Source of the DNA: Chamaecrista fasciculata
Lineage: Eukaryota > Streptophyta > Magnoliopsida > Fabales > Fabaceae
Reading direction: 5' to 3'
Assembly: GCA_003254925.1 (NCBI GenBank)
Contig: QANZ01056060.1
Span: 23,659-87,658 of the forward strand
DNA: 64,000 nt
In this document: piece after piece, positions 1 through 10,412 of the stretch
How the letters are laid out: every line of letters begins with the position of its first letter
How positions within the stretch are numbered: position 1 is the stretch's first letter
Notes under the pieces: generated by a model
Database searches by the model: none
Told to the model about the DNA's origin: nothing
Seen by the model: only the letters and a program-made list of their open reading frames with translations
Translations under genes and position numbers: made by a program

Positions 1-273
1 TGGACTCAAACCGACTCTGATACTCCAAAACCGTACTCGTCTGCTTCACATCCTTCAGAGCTCCTTTCGGACAATCGTACAAAGACCTGTCAAACCTTCT
101 GACCAATGCCTTCAGAAATCTGTCTCAAGTATATTTGATGTCGTTTTCACGCAACCATCGGTACCACTCAACAACTGATCCTTCGAAATGTACCCTCACA
201 CGTTGTTCTAACGGCGTCGGATAAATCTTGAAGAACTCATGGATTTTAAAAGCCCACCCCTCTGCTTCAGTTC
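1..273 (-). pseudogene. Ty3/gypsy gag fragment, continuing beyond the left edge
   Basis: Read on the minus strand this stretch aligns with the gag region of the full element at about 28510-28757, with scattered substitutions. It covers the middle of gag, upstream of the zinc knuckle. It is a second copy of the same family, cut off on the right at 273 and running out of the window on the left. It still holds about 46 bases that the downstream copy has lost near 28610. No complete reading frame remains here. Confidence 0.85.
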
Positions 274-524
274 TTAAATACTTCTATAACTATACTTCTA
301 TAACTAAAGTCACACCTTTAATATCTCAACACAACTCTTAAACTCCTTTTTTTATTTAACTATAGAATTCTCCCACCTATCCGTATAATGGTTTAGACAA
401 AAGACTCATCTCATTCAAATCGGACGCGAGCAATTAAAGTGCTCACAACTCTTAAGCTCTTTTGCTACTAAAATTGAAAACTACAAAGCTGGATTAGTAT
501 AAATCTAACCTTGAGTTCACAGTT

Positions 525-1135
525 GTATGGCAGTCTCCGGATGTCCAAGGTCGTCAGATCCTGCAGATAAGAATGCACAGGGGCTTCCCTGCGATTCTCC
601 TCCGAAGCTTAAGTTAGAAGAGAGAGATCAGAGGATATTGGTGAGTTGTGTTTTTGTGGAATGAGAGTCGTTACCTGAGAATGTGCCCCCTTTTTCCTAT
701 TTATCCTCATTCCCTTTTGTCTCATGTTCGTACGAGGTCTCTAAGGGACGTTAGGGGTATCTTCGGGGATGCATAGGGAAAAGGTTGACGTACCTTGCAG
801 CTCTGATGTGACAGCTATCACTAATGGGCTGCAGTGGGATGTCCAACCTTCCTTTTTGGGAGTCAGTGATAGCCAAGAGTGCTTTTCACCGTTTCCTCTG
901 CGCGCAGGGGGCGTTTTGGTCCTTTTGCGTGTGCCTCTTTGTCCTGCCGTACATAGTAGCTGGTGTGGCCTTGTCCGGTCACGTGATTTCAAGGATCTTT
1001 GCATTTAATGCCAATATCTTGGCATTAAATGCTCGAGTGGGAGGGGACTTGCTTGGGTTGCTTCCTTGCCGGATAGTATTTACGCCTTGATGCTGGTTCC
1101 TGGTGAGTGATTGACTTTGCTTTCCGATGAGTGTA
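525..1135 (-). mobile_element. LTR-like block with core promoter on the minus strand
   Basis: On the minus strand there is a TATA-like GATAAATAGG at about 697-706. About 85 bases downstream comes TTCTAACTTAAGCTTCGGAG and then TCGCAGGG. The same order and spacing occur on the plus strand at 12813-12940, in a block that is otherwise different. This resembles the U3-R-U5 layout of a plant LTR. I cannot see TG/CA ends or a target duplication, so limits are approximate and the family is unassigned. Short open frames on both strands here look incidental. Confidence 0.4.
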
Positions 1136-1164
1136 TCCGAGGAGTGTATATCAAAAATAATGTT

Positions 1165-1560
1165 GGCAAAAGTATTTTTGGTACCCCCAAAGTATGCTAT
1201 TATTTATAGTTGTACTCTCAAAGTTTTTTTTTAGTCAATTGTACCCCAAAAGTATTGGGTTAGTTTAAGTTATACTTCTAAAGTTTTTTTGAGTCAATTA
1301 TACTCCCAATCTTTTTTTTTTGTATCAATTGTACCCTTAATCTTTTCTTTTTTGTGTTAATTATATCCCCAAATTGGAGGGTATTTAGGAGTACAATTGA
1401 CTCAAATATAAAACATTAGGAGCATAATTGACTAAAAAAAATTTCAAGAGTATAACTGAAACTAATCGTATACTCTGGGAGTACAATTGACAAAAAAAAA
1501 AAACTTTAAAAATAACTAAAAATAATCACATACTTTAAAAGTATCAATTATACTCTTGTC
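1165..1560. mobile_element. Fold-back MITE with long terminal inverted repeats
   Basis: The left end GGCAAAAGTATTTTTGGTAC is answered on the right by the inverted, diverged end at 1535-1560. The arms are made of alternating phrases of the type 'CAATTGTACCCCAAAAGT' and run inward over more than 100 bases on each side. The same terminal sequence occurs at 27649, 33064 and 40453. By its ends it belongs with the palindromic element at 39687-40338, which has a MULE-like 9-bp duplication. Target duplications are not clear here. Confidence 0.6.
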
Positions 1561-2006
1561 AAAAGAAGTTTGAGTTTTCCAAAAAATTTGTTACCTGAAA
1601 AGTTTAAAGTAATCCAGCTAAAATCTTGGACACTCTGTAACAAAAAGAAAAAGAAAAAGAAAAATTGTAAATTCCATAAAGTGAGAAAAAAGAAAATCCA
1701 AAAAGATAAGGATTGTGAAGATGAGTCGATGATGATGGTACGTAATTGCAAGCAAGAAACGAGAGTGACCCCAATGAAGAAATAGCATATACTCATGGTC
1801 GTTCCTTTTTGATTCCTCACTCTGTCCCGCCATGTTAAAGAATATCCATTGTTGGAGTCCTCTACAAGAATGCTCAGATTCTTAGATTCCTTCTTCATTC
1901 TTTCTCTCTCTTTCTCTTACACTATTCCGTTTTCATATTAATCAAAACCTCTAATTCTCAAACCCTTCTTCGCCTTTATATTACACTTCTCTCTCTCCAT
2001 CTCATA

Positions 2007-5000
2007 ATGAATTCTACTTCCTCCATAAACCCCTCTCTCTCTCCTCCTTTCCTTTCCACTTCTTCATCTTCTTCTTCTTCGTCTTCTTCAAATTGCGTTC
2101 CTTTTCATCGATTTCAGCCCCTAGGAGCAAAACCCATTACTTTTTCAAAGAGGGCCAAAGGTAGAAAAAGTTTTGTTCTCGAAGCTAGCGATATGACCAT
2201 TGCAGAGGTTAATAATAATCTCCACGACGAGAAGGAGGAAGAAGAGAACCCTCCTGCTTTGGTTGAATCTGAGAGTAATTCTCGCCCACGTCGAATTGCT
2301 ATCTTCGTTGAGCCTTCTCCTTTTGCGTGAGTTTCATTATTATTATTATTTAGAATTTTATGTTCTGCATTGCGCATGGTTTTCAGTGTCCGATTCTAAT
2401 TGATTGATTGTGGGTGTTTGGAATTGGATTTGAAACCCCGTTTTTCATCTTTCTTCAGTTGTTTAAGATAGTACTGAATTGATCTTTGATTCTCCAAGAA
2501 ATTACCTTCTTGTTGCTATGATTCAGAATTGCCTACCAAGTGTTTGATGAATTGACTCTGTTATGCCATGAGATCTAACACATCAATCAGCAGCGAGAGT
2601 TATTACTTTTTTTTTTTTTTTAGTAAACATATAATTTGGTCTTGGAGGAGTTGACAACTCAAACTCAAGTCTAGAATACACACTTTAGTCCTTGAAAGTT
2701 ACGGAGGCAATTATTTTATAAGGCTAACTCGTAGAGACAAAAAGGACTCTTGTATCAAGAATTAAAGAGTGTAAACTAGACTTTTAGGGATTGAGTTGTT
2801 AATTCATGTATCTTTGAACCAATTTATATGTTTAGCAAACTATTTTTTTTTTTGTTTGATGCTTATAATTATAAATCCTAAAAGTGTGGGAAAGATATAC
2901 TTCCTACAATGACCAGTGAAAAGCAAAACTCAGTTCTGTATGTCTAGAAGTTTAATTTGTGCGTTTCTTTGAAATTAAGATTTTCTAGATAAGATTGATT
3001 TTATAATCATTTTTCTCCTTAATTTCATTTACTGTTCTGTTGGAGTTATTTTCATTGTCCAATTAAGCTGGCTTTGTTGTAAATTCCTCTCATAGTCTCG
3101 TTGTGGAAAGTTAGCATTTGCTTGTTTATCTGTTTCTCAGTCTTGTGAATCTTTGGGTATAAATTCTAGGACGATCAAATCCAGCTGATTAATGTGTGAG
3201 CAGGCTTTTAATTCTAGTAAATGAAGATGAAAACTTTTAATCTCCTGTTTATTTGAGATTGCATTATATATACTTGCCATTATTGGTTAACAGTCTTTCA
3301 TGTGAAAACATCTGATATCATCCTCTGTGGGAGAAGGAACTCTGTGTCTCAATTACTAGACAAGTTTTAATTTATAGCTACATCTATTTTGCAGATATGT
3401 CTCGGGATACAAGAATCGGTTTCAAAATTTTATCAAATACCTTCGTGAAATGGGAGATGAGGTAGTTTGGTTCTCCAACATGTTTGTTTGTTCATTTTAT
3501 TTTTAAACTATAATTGCTTCATTATTAAAACTAGACTTGATTGATGTGAAGTTAACTATTCTATTAGGAAATTCCTAAATAAGGTCACAAGTTAGCTATT
3601 CAAAAGCACCTAGATTGAAGTCTATGACACTACCATAGTAATATGAAACTTCTGGAAATATGTTTTAGCATTGTAAGCTGTCTTATTGGCTTTATTTGTG
3701 GGTGTTGTAGGTCATGGTCGTGACCAACCATGCAGGACTGCCTCAGGAATTTCATGGAGCCAAATTGATTGGATCAAGGAGGTTGTTTGAATTACTTATC
3801 TCTTCATTTCTGTTCCTTTTATCCTTATATTTGAAAATTGTTTGTTTCTTTATTCTTAATCTTAAACTTGTTTTCTTTTCCCCTAGAATAACTTACATTG
3901 CTAGTTTAAGTTGTGCATTCTTTTTTTGTTTTCCACAAAAGAACCAAAAAAGAAGAAAAAAGAAAAACTACCAATGATGGTATTCCTTGTATCATTAATT
4001 TTCTATTGACAATTAATTGAGTTCATACTAATTTTGAATCTGCCTGGTTAGATCTAGTCATGGTTTCTACTAATAACTTTAATATGCAGCTTCCCCTGTC
4101 CGTGGTATCAGAAGGTTCCTCTCTCCTTGGCACTTAGTCCTCGAATAATTTCAGAGGTGGCGAGGTTTAAGCCTGACATAATACATGCATCATCACCAGG
4201 CATAATGGTAGGTCTGCCATTCCAATATCTCCTCATTTATTCCCCCTTTTCATTATAATTGAGATTAAATATATAAATTAGTCCCTAAAAGATACACGAT
4301 TTAACAACTCAATCCCTGAAAATCTAGTTTACACGATTTGATTCCTGAAAGTTGTGAAACCACTACATCTTAGTTCTTTTGCCCTTGCATGTTAGTCCCT
4401 AAAAAAATGGACTTAAATGACTAAGTTGTATTGTATCAATACGCTAACTTTCAAGGGTTAAAGCGTGTAAACTAGGCTTTCTGGGATTGAGTTGTTAACT
4501 AGTATATCTTTTACAAAGCAAGTTGTATGTTTACTATATAATTTGCTGCAAGATATGGTAAACAAAACTTATTCATCAACATATATGACGCTGGATAAAT
4601 TTCAGGTTTTTGGTGCTCTTGTCATTGCAAAACTTCTGTGTGTGCCTCTTGTCATGTCCTATCATACCCATGTACCAGTGTAAGTTATATCCTTATTTCA
4701 ATTTCGGTTTCTTCGCCTTCTTGATGTTTTAGACAGTTGGTACTTCTGCTTAGTGCTTATGAGTGAATTATGCTGTGTTGTCTTCAGGTACATTCCTAGA
4801 TACACCTTTAGTTGGCTAGTGAAACCTATGTGGTTGGTCATAAGTATGTGCAGTTTCCTTCTGCCCTCATCTGATTAAGACTCAATTTTCATGGTCATAC
4901 TGAGATTTTTTTTTTTTCCTGCAGAATTTCTTCATAGAGCAGCAGATCTAACTCTGGTGCCATCAGCTGCTATCGGCAGGGATCTCGCAGAAGCCAAAGC

Positions 5001-6644
5001 AACAGCAGGTGAATATGAATAATGATGAATTTGTCTTTCAACTATTGCCAATTGAAAATGGTGAATTTGACCCAGCCACTCGTTTCTCCTGGTTGATGTC
5101 CAGCTAACAGGATTCGTCTTTGGAACAAAGGTGTTGACTCCGAAAGTTTCCATCCCCGATTCCGATCACATGAAATGCGAATGAGACTGAGGTCAGAGCT
5201 TTCTGGCATTGTTTTCATATACATGTATAATTTTGATACAATAAGATTTCATCTAAATATTTGACACTTGTGTGAAACAGCGGCGGTGAACCCGAGAAAC
5301 CCTTGATAATTCATGTCGGGCGACTTGGAGTTGAGAAGAGTTTGGACTTTCTGAAAAGGTAGAGTCCTTTATCTTGAAATATTCCATCCTGAAGTTGTAA
5401 ATAAGCTGTGAAAGCTCCTTAGTGATCATTGAAGTACTCTCCTAGCAGTGCATTTTGACTTGTCCATCTTTCTTACTGTGCTGACATTCTAAAACATGAA
5501 TTTGGCAGCGTCATGGATAGACTTCCTGAAGCACGAATTGCGTTCATTGGAGATGGTCCTTACAGGTATCTTACTCTGATTGGTATATGCTTTCAGATTG
5601 ATCATATAATGGCTATTGCCGCCATGAAAATGCTCTTCTCCTTTTCACATTTGTTTCCCTTTGTTTTAGAGGGTTTGGGTAGGCTGTTTTATTCTCTTTT
5701 CAAAAGTGATGAAATACCTCCTGGACTTCTGATCTTGTGCAAATTACCACTTTTGTTAAAATTTTCATTAAAATTCAATTATTTTTTAGTTTGTTGGCTA
5801 TTATTAGTTATAAAAATAGTTAAGTTTTAGTTTGTAGTAATATAGATGCAACAAGCAAAAAACAGAAATGTAAAGTGTTGCATGTTTAATTGTATTACAA
5901 AGAAACTTGATTTTTTTTAAATGAAAATATTAGCGAAGTCTTTTGCACAAAATAAAAAATTTGGGAGGATCTTTTGTCACTTTTGAAAGTTTAGGGGAGC
6001 ATTATGACCATAAAACATTGCATCCAAACATTGTTATTACAACTCAAGGTCATGAAACTTGTATAATTCATTAAAAACACTCGAGTCAACATCTAAGAAT
6101 TTAACCCAACTCATTTGTTTTCCATATTGAAATGACCAGGGAGGAGCTGGAGAAAATGTTTGAAGGTATGCCTGCAGTATTCACAGGAATGTTAGGAGGG
6201 GAAGAACTATCTCAAGCATATGCCAGTGGAGATGTTTTTGTGATGCCTTCAGAGTCAGAGACACTTGGTCTTGTTGTTTTGGAGTCCATGTCTTCCGGTG
6301 TACCGGTTGTGGGAGCACGAGCTGGAGGAGTCCCAGACATAATCCCGCCGGAGCAAGAGGGAAAAACCGGGTATATGTACCACCCGGGTGATCTGGAAGA
6401 CTGCTTGAGCAAACTGAAACCCCTCTTGTACAACAAAGAACTCAGAGAAACCATGGGCAAGGCTGCACGCCAAGAAATGGAGAAGTATGACTGGAGGGCA
6501 GCCACCCGAAAGATCCGCAACGAGAATTACAACGCCGCCATTTGGTTCTGGCGCAAGAAAAGGGCTCAGCTCTTGAGGCCTCTGCAATGGCTGGCTAAGC
6601 GTATTTTCCCATCTCCGGCTCCGGAAGCGATTAACTATAGATGA
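2007..6644 (+). CDS. SQD2: Sulfoquinovosyltransferase SQD2, chloroplastic (11 exons)
   Basis: Transfers sulfoquinovose from UDP-sulfoquinovose to diacylglycerol, the last step of sulfolipid (SQDG) synthesis at the chloroplast envelope. Exons by GT/AG borders and unbroken frame: 2007-2326, 3395-3461, 3711-3781, 4090-4207, 4606-4679, 4788-4843, 4925-5008, 5104-5191, 5281-5358, 5509-5565, 6140-6644. They join to 1518 nt, 505 residues plus stop, close to the usual plant length of about 510. The N-terminus is Ser-rich (about residues 8-30), as expected of a transit peptide, followed by an acidic linker. The glycosyltransferase N-domain begins around RRIAIFVEPSPF. The GT4 EX7E pair is E378 and E386 in SESETLGLVVLE. 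The start is the first ATG, just after a CT-rich leader. Introns 1 and 4 each contain a MITE. Family assignment is firm; exon borders are inferred without transcript data. Confidence 0.95.
2622..2841. repeat. MITE-like inverted repeat in SQD2 intron 1
   Basis: The left end AGTAAACATATAATTTGG is matched in inverted form by CCAATTTATATGTTTAGCAAACT on the right. Inner phrases such as 'ACAACTCAA' and 'TTGAGTTGTT' also pair. It resembles the element in intron 4 at 4264-4537. It sits in a T-rich stretch, so no target duplication can be recognised. Confidence 0.6.
4264..4537. repeat. MITE-like inverted repeat in SQD2 intron 4
   Basis: The arms include TAACAACTCAATCCCTGAAA on the left and its diverged inverse near 4480-4500 on the right, followed by paired 'GTTTACAC' and 'GTGTAAAC' blocks. 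It belongs to the same family as the repeat in intron 1. It leaves the splice sites of exons 4 and 5 untouched. Confidence 0.6.
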
Positions 6645-7427
6645 TTGGTGAAGTGAGAAGGTGATGATTATTGATATGACATAATCACATCTTCTTCAAA
6701 AGCCTAGGCTTGGTATCTTGCAAGCTCTTGCTTATGGCTTCAAAGAAGCCTTTGTATCATTAATGGTGTGGTATGGGATGAATGAATGTGTGGTTAGTTT
6801 AGTTGAGTAATGAGTGTCTTGCATCGCATTCATTGTATATAATGAAACAATCACTGTGGTGGATTTTCCTTTCATCTTGAGCCATTATTATTTTTACAAA
6901 TAATTTTTGAACGCTAATTCAATCCCAAGAAAATTGAAAAATTGTATGAGGATAACATTGAATTCTAACAAAATTAAGAAGACAACTCCCTTGAGTCTAG
7001 TATTAGTGTATGTTTGGTAGAGATTGATTTGGTCCGAAATAAGCTGTATACAGTGGAATCTAAATTGTTTTCACAATATTAATTTGAGTCTAAGTAAGAA
7101 CATAATTGTTTGCAAAATTATTTAATCTCAAACATAGATTCACAAAATTAATTTGTGGATAGAGATCAATTCATTTAATTGTTTGCAAAATTATCAAATT
7201 TAGACCCCTATTTTATTTTTTTTATTACATTTTGATCCCTATTGCAAGAGGGAAAGGACTTCAATACAAAAGAGCAAAATTGTTGAGATGAAAGCCAATT
7301 TTTCCATTTCTTTTCTTTACTTAACGGAAAAAATGAATGAAAATTGGTCAAAGATCAAAATAGAAGAAAAAGAATTTAGGGAACAAAAAGAAACCTCGGG
7401 CAAACATTAGGGATCAAAATAATGATT
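6645..7427. other. SQD2 3' region and AT-rich intergenic DNA
   Basis: The first 200 bases or so are probably the SQD2 3' untranslated region. No canonical AATAAA was identified with confidence. The rest is AT-rich with no frame or repeat I can name. Confidence 0.5.
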
Positions 7428-7840
7428 GAGTTCAATGACAGCCTCCATTTTGCGAAAAAATGACTGGCAAGCCGCCGAAAAATTACATAGTCGCCAAAAA
7501 ATTACACAATCGCCGAAAATCATATGTCCGGTCATTGTTCGCAAAATGAAGGCCACCATTGAACTCATTATGTCAAAAAACCTTGAATTAGGAGTTTTCT
7601 TAGTCGTCGGGGCCGCAGTGTATCTCGTCGAAAAGTTTGTCGGAGACTCGAGGGACCAAAACGGAACTTTGAGCAAACTTGAGGGATCAAAATAGGACTT
7701 TGGCCCAAAATAAATTGAGGTTAGGGTATAATTGACACCAATATTTCACATTGGGGGCAAATTGACACAAAACAAACGTTAGGGGCATAATTGAAACTGA
7801 CCCCAAACGTTAAGGGCGCGAAAGGGTCTTTTGGCAATTT
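7428..7840. mobile_element. Truncated copy of the palindromic MULE-type MITE
   Basis: From GAGTTCAATGACAGCCTCC to the right end GGGTCTTTTGGCA this matches the centre and right arm of the complete 652-bp palindrome at 39687-40338. The left arm is missing, so only one outer end survives. An RTE LINE has inserted a few bases beyond its right end. Open frames here are by-products of the palindrome. Confidence 0.75.
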
Positions 7841-7849
7841 TTTTTCCTC

Positions 7850-7866
7850 AAATTTTCAATTCCTCT
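7850..7866 (+). repeat. 17-bp target site duplication, left copy
   Basis: AAATTTTCAATTCCTCT occurs here and again, unchanged, at 8196-8212, directly flanking the LINE fragment between them. Confidence 0.9.
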
Positions 7867-8195
7867 ATTATGGATAAGATCAGGAATGAAGTCATCAGAG
7901 AGGAGGTTGGTGTGGCGCCTATCATTGAGAAATTGGTCGAAACATGCCTTAGGTGGTTTGGGCATGTGCAAAGAAGACCTTTAGAGGCCCCGGTACGCAG
8001 AGTTGATCAATTGGTAGAGAATCCTATAATCCGGGGAAGGGGAAGACCAAAGAAAACTATCCAAGAAACTATCCGAAAAGATTTAGCTATCAATAACCTT
8101 ACGGTTGACATGTGCAAGGATAGAACACGTTGGCGTCAGTTGATTCATATAGCCGACCCCACCTAGTGGGATAAGGCTTTGGTTGTTGTTGTTGT
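7867..8195 (+). mobile_element. 5'-truncated RTE-type LINE, 3' end
   Basis: The fragment is in frame to a stop at 8164-8166. It encodes the C-terminal tail of the LINE polyprotein, recognisable by RWFGHVQRRP, GRGRPKKT and a final RWRQLIHIADPT. After the stop comes GTGGGATAAGGCTTTGGTTG and a short GTT repeat, the usual RTE-type 3' end rather than a poly-A tail. Perfect 17-bp duplications flank it. It is a dead 5'-truncated insertion and contains no endonuclease or polymerase core. Confidence 0.88.
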
Positions 8196-8212
8196 AAATT
8201 TTCAATTCCTCT
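8196..8212 (+). repeat. 17-bp target site duplication, right copy
   Basis: Identical to 7850-7866. The pair defines the LINE insertion and shows that it is fairly young. Confidence 0.9.
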
Positions 8213-8799
8213 CCGTATCTCCTTATCCTATAATGCTTCAAGCACATACCTCTCTCGTTTTCTTTCTTAGATCCCAACCCCCTTTTTTATTTTGGCCCAA
8301 AGATCCCAACCACTATGTTTCAAAACCAGCTGATCAAATCCTTAGATTCATGTGACTAAGAAAATCCCATAGTCAATATGTTATCTTATTTACAAATTAC
8401 ACTTTAACATAAGATTAAGTAAGAACAAGATACTTATACGAAAAGAAATTAATGGAATAACAATTGGCCAAAAAAAAATAGTAGTTAAATAATAAACTAA
8501 TGAGTTTTGGTTTGAAAGTGATTGTCTATTTGTCTCTTTCTTTAACCTCTTACATTGAAAAGAAACAATATTAGGCTTGGATATATAATTATATGGTACT
8601 TGTCCACCAAATAATAGTAGACTAAAATGATTAACATCTATAAGCTAAAGGTATTGTGGAAAACACTATTTTTTGTCAAGATGGGTACTAAAAATCAATA
8701 GTTTTGGGTTCTCCCACTATTATACATAGTAACAAAAAAGATAAATCAATGGAGAATGCTTAGAGAGCCTAATAATTATGGGTTCCTATATTAGGGCCT

Positions 8800-8920
8800 C
8801 ATGGGCCGGGTCAAGCCTTCTTGGGGGTAAAGATCTTTTACTCAAAAGATTATGTTGGGTTGTGGGTGATGGAAGAAAGATTAGATTTTGGTAAGACTCT
8901 TGGATTGGAGAATTATGGTG
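8800..8920 (+). pseudogene. L1-type LINE ORF2 fragment (C-terminal region)
   Basis: One frame reads LGGKDLLLKRLCWVVGDGRK then IRFW, a stop, and DSWIGEL. This is the conserved stretch 'W.VGDG..IRFW.D.W' that lies after the reverse transcriptase in plant L1 ORF2 proteins. The stop falls inside the motif. Nothing else of the element is recognisable around it, so it is a short decayed remnant. Confidence 0.6.
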
Positions 8921-10134
8921 AGGATATTACTTGGATTGAAAGGAAGGAGGGAGGATGGTGATACCATCTTCTTGCTTGAGAAATTGTAATCCTTTATTAT
9001 CCTAATCTCTTTATAAATTTCAGATTCTCCAATTTAAGATATTTTAGAAAAGTCACCAGAATGATATATGAAAAATTTCCCTCTAATCTCTTGCTCTCTT
9101 TTTCCCTTCTAATTGTGTCAAGAATAGATACCTTTATTAACTTGGATGTTGGATGAAGGGCTCCTTAATAAGGTTGAATGAACATAAATGTAAATAAAGT
9201 GTTTGATAGTTGGAGGAATTTCATGAAAGATTATTCCTCCATCTAACTAGTCAAAACTTGAGGTGAAGAACTTGAATCTTTTTATATCTAGATTAATCTC
9301 CATGATTAGAAAATGAGTGATAATTTTAGAAGAATGCATTTTGCATGAAAAAGATGAAAGTGAAAAAAGTAAGAGTAGCAGTTGAGGGAGGCAAAGGCAA
9401 CTGGATTTGGCTGTTTTGTGTCATTCTCAATGGGTCCATTCCCCTCTCTGCCTACCATTCTTTCATGTGTGCGTCTCCATCACTCACCAACATAATATCC
9501 CCCACTTTCTCTTTCCCTTCTTAATTTAATTAAATAAATACCCTTTTCTTTACTTCTTTCATTTTCCATTCATGAATCAAAATTATCATTCACTCCTTCC
9601 TTCCAAATCCTCCATTTTTGAAAATATCTTGCTGTCGTTGCAGGGACTAAATTAATCTTTTCCTAAACATTCTTTATCCATAACTCTATCCTCAATCTTT
9701 CACTAGCCCAAAACTCTTTGTGCACACTTTGATTTGACCATCATCATTATCATCCTTCAAATTTAATATTAAAGTTACATACATACATACATACATAATA
9801 GTAAAACGACACCGCCACTTCCTTACAAATTAGTATGATAAATAATAATAACTCCAAACAAAAAACCCTTTTTTAAATAATCATTTTTCTAATTTTTTTT
9901 TCTTTCTTGGCTGCTTTATTTTGTCGTTTGTTATTCGTCACGTGGATAGTGAAAGCTGCATTGCATTTGCACAACTTCAAGAAAATTACTTATGATAAAA
10001 TTACACAACTTGAGCCCACCACGCGACCGTTGACCGACCAACACTCAACGACGGTAATATTCTCTGTCGTTTTCCTTGTCTCCGACCACTCACCGACCAA
10101 CGACCTGTCGTTTCAATTCTCACTCACCACAATT
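8921..10134. other. Intergenic DNA, no gene seen
   Basis: AT-rich DNA with a short (ACAT)n microsatellite at about 9775-9797. I see no coding region with family resemblance. Confidence 0.5.
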
Positions 10135-10370
10135 GAGTAAACTAACAATTTGATCCATGAAAAATTACTGAACTAACAATTCAGTCCCTGAAAGATCAAA
10201 ACAGTATACTTTTTAATCTCTTAGATTAAAACGATAGATCACTTAGTCTATAAAAAAGACTAATTAGTATAACGTTTTAAACTTTTAAAGACTAAATTGT
10301 ATATTCTAATATTTTAAAGATCGAGTTATCAGCTCGATAATTTTTCAGGGATCAAATTATTAGTTTACTC
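10135..10370. mobile_element. MITE with 10-bp target duplication, downstream of the BAHD gene
   Basis: Ends GAGTAAACTAACAATTTGAT and the inverse ATCAAATTATTAGTTTACTC pair over about 60 bases with few mismatches. Flanks are CACCACAATT at 10125-10134 and CGCCACAATT at 10371-10380, a 10-bp duplication with one mismatch. That length fits MULE-type elements (8-11 bp). It ends about 40 bases from the BAHD stop codon and so may lie within that gene's 3' untranslated region. Confidence 0.75.
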
Positions 10371-10412
10371 CGCCACAATTCTTTCCTTTTTCTTTTTTTT
10401 TTTCTTTTCTTT

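Noticed and set aside
769..1090. Overlapping short frames on both strands near 0.8-1.1 kb
   Set aside because: They lie in an LTR-like block with no recognisable protein features and no splice context.
5513..6587. Separate genes suggested by frames extending exons 10 and 11 of SQD2 into introns or onto the minus strand
   Set aside because: They are explained by SQD2 exons with good GT/AG borders and a conserved GT4 protein.
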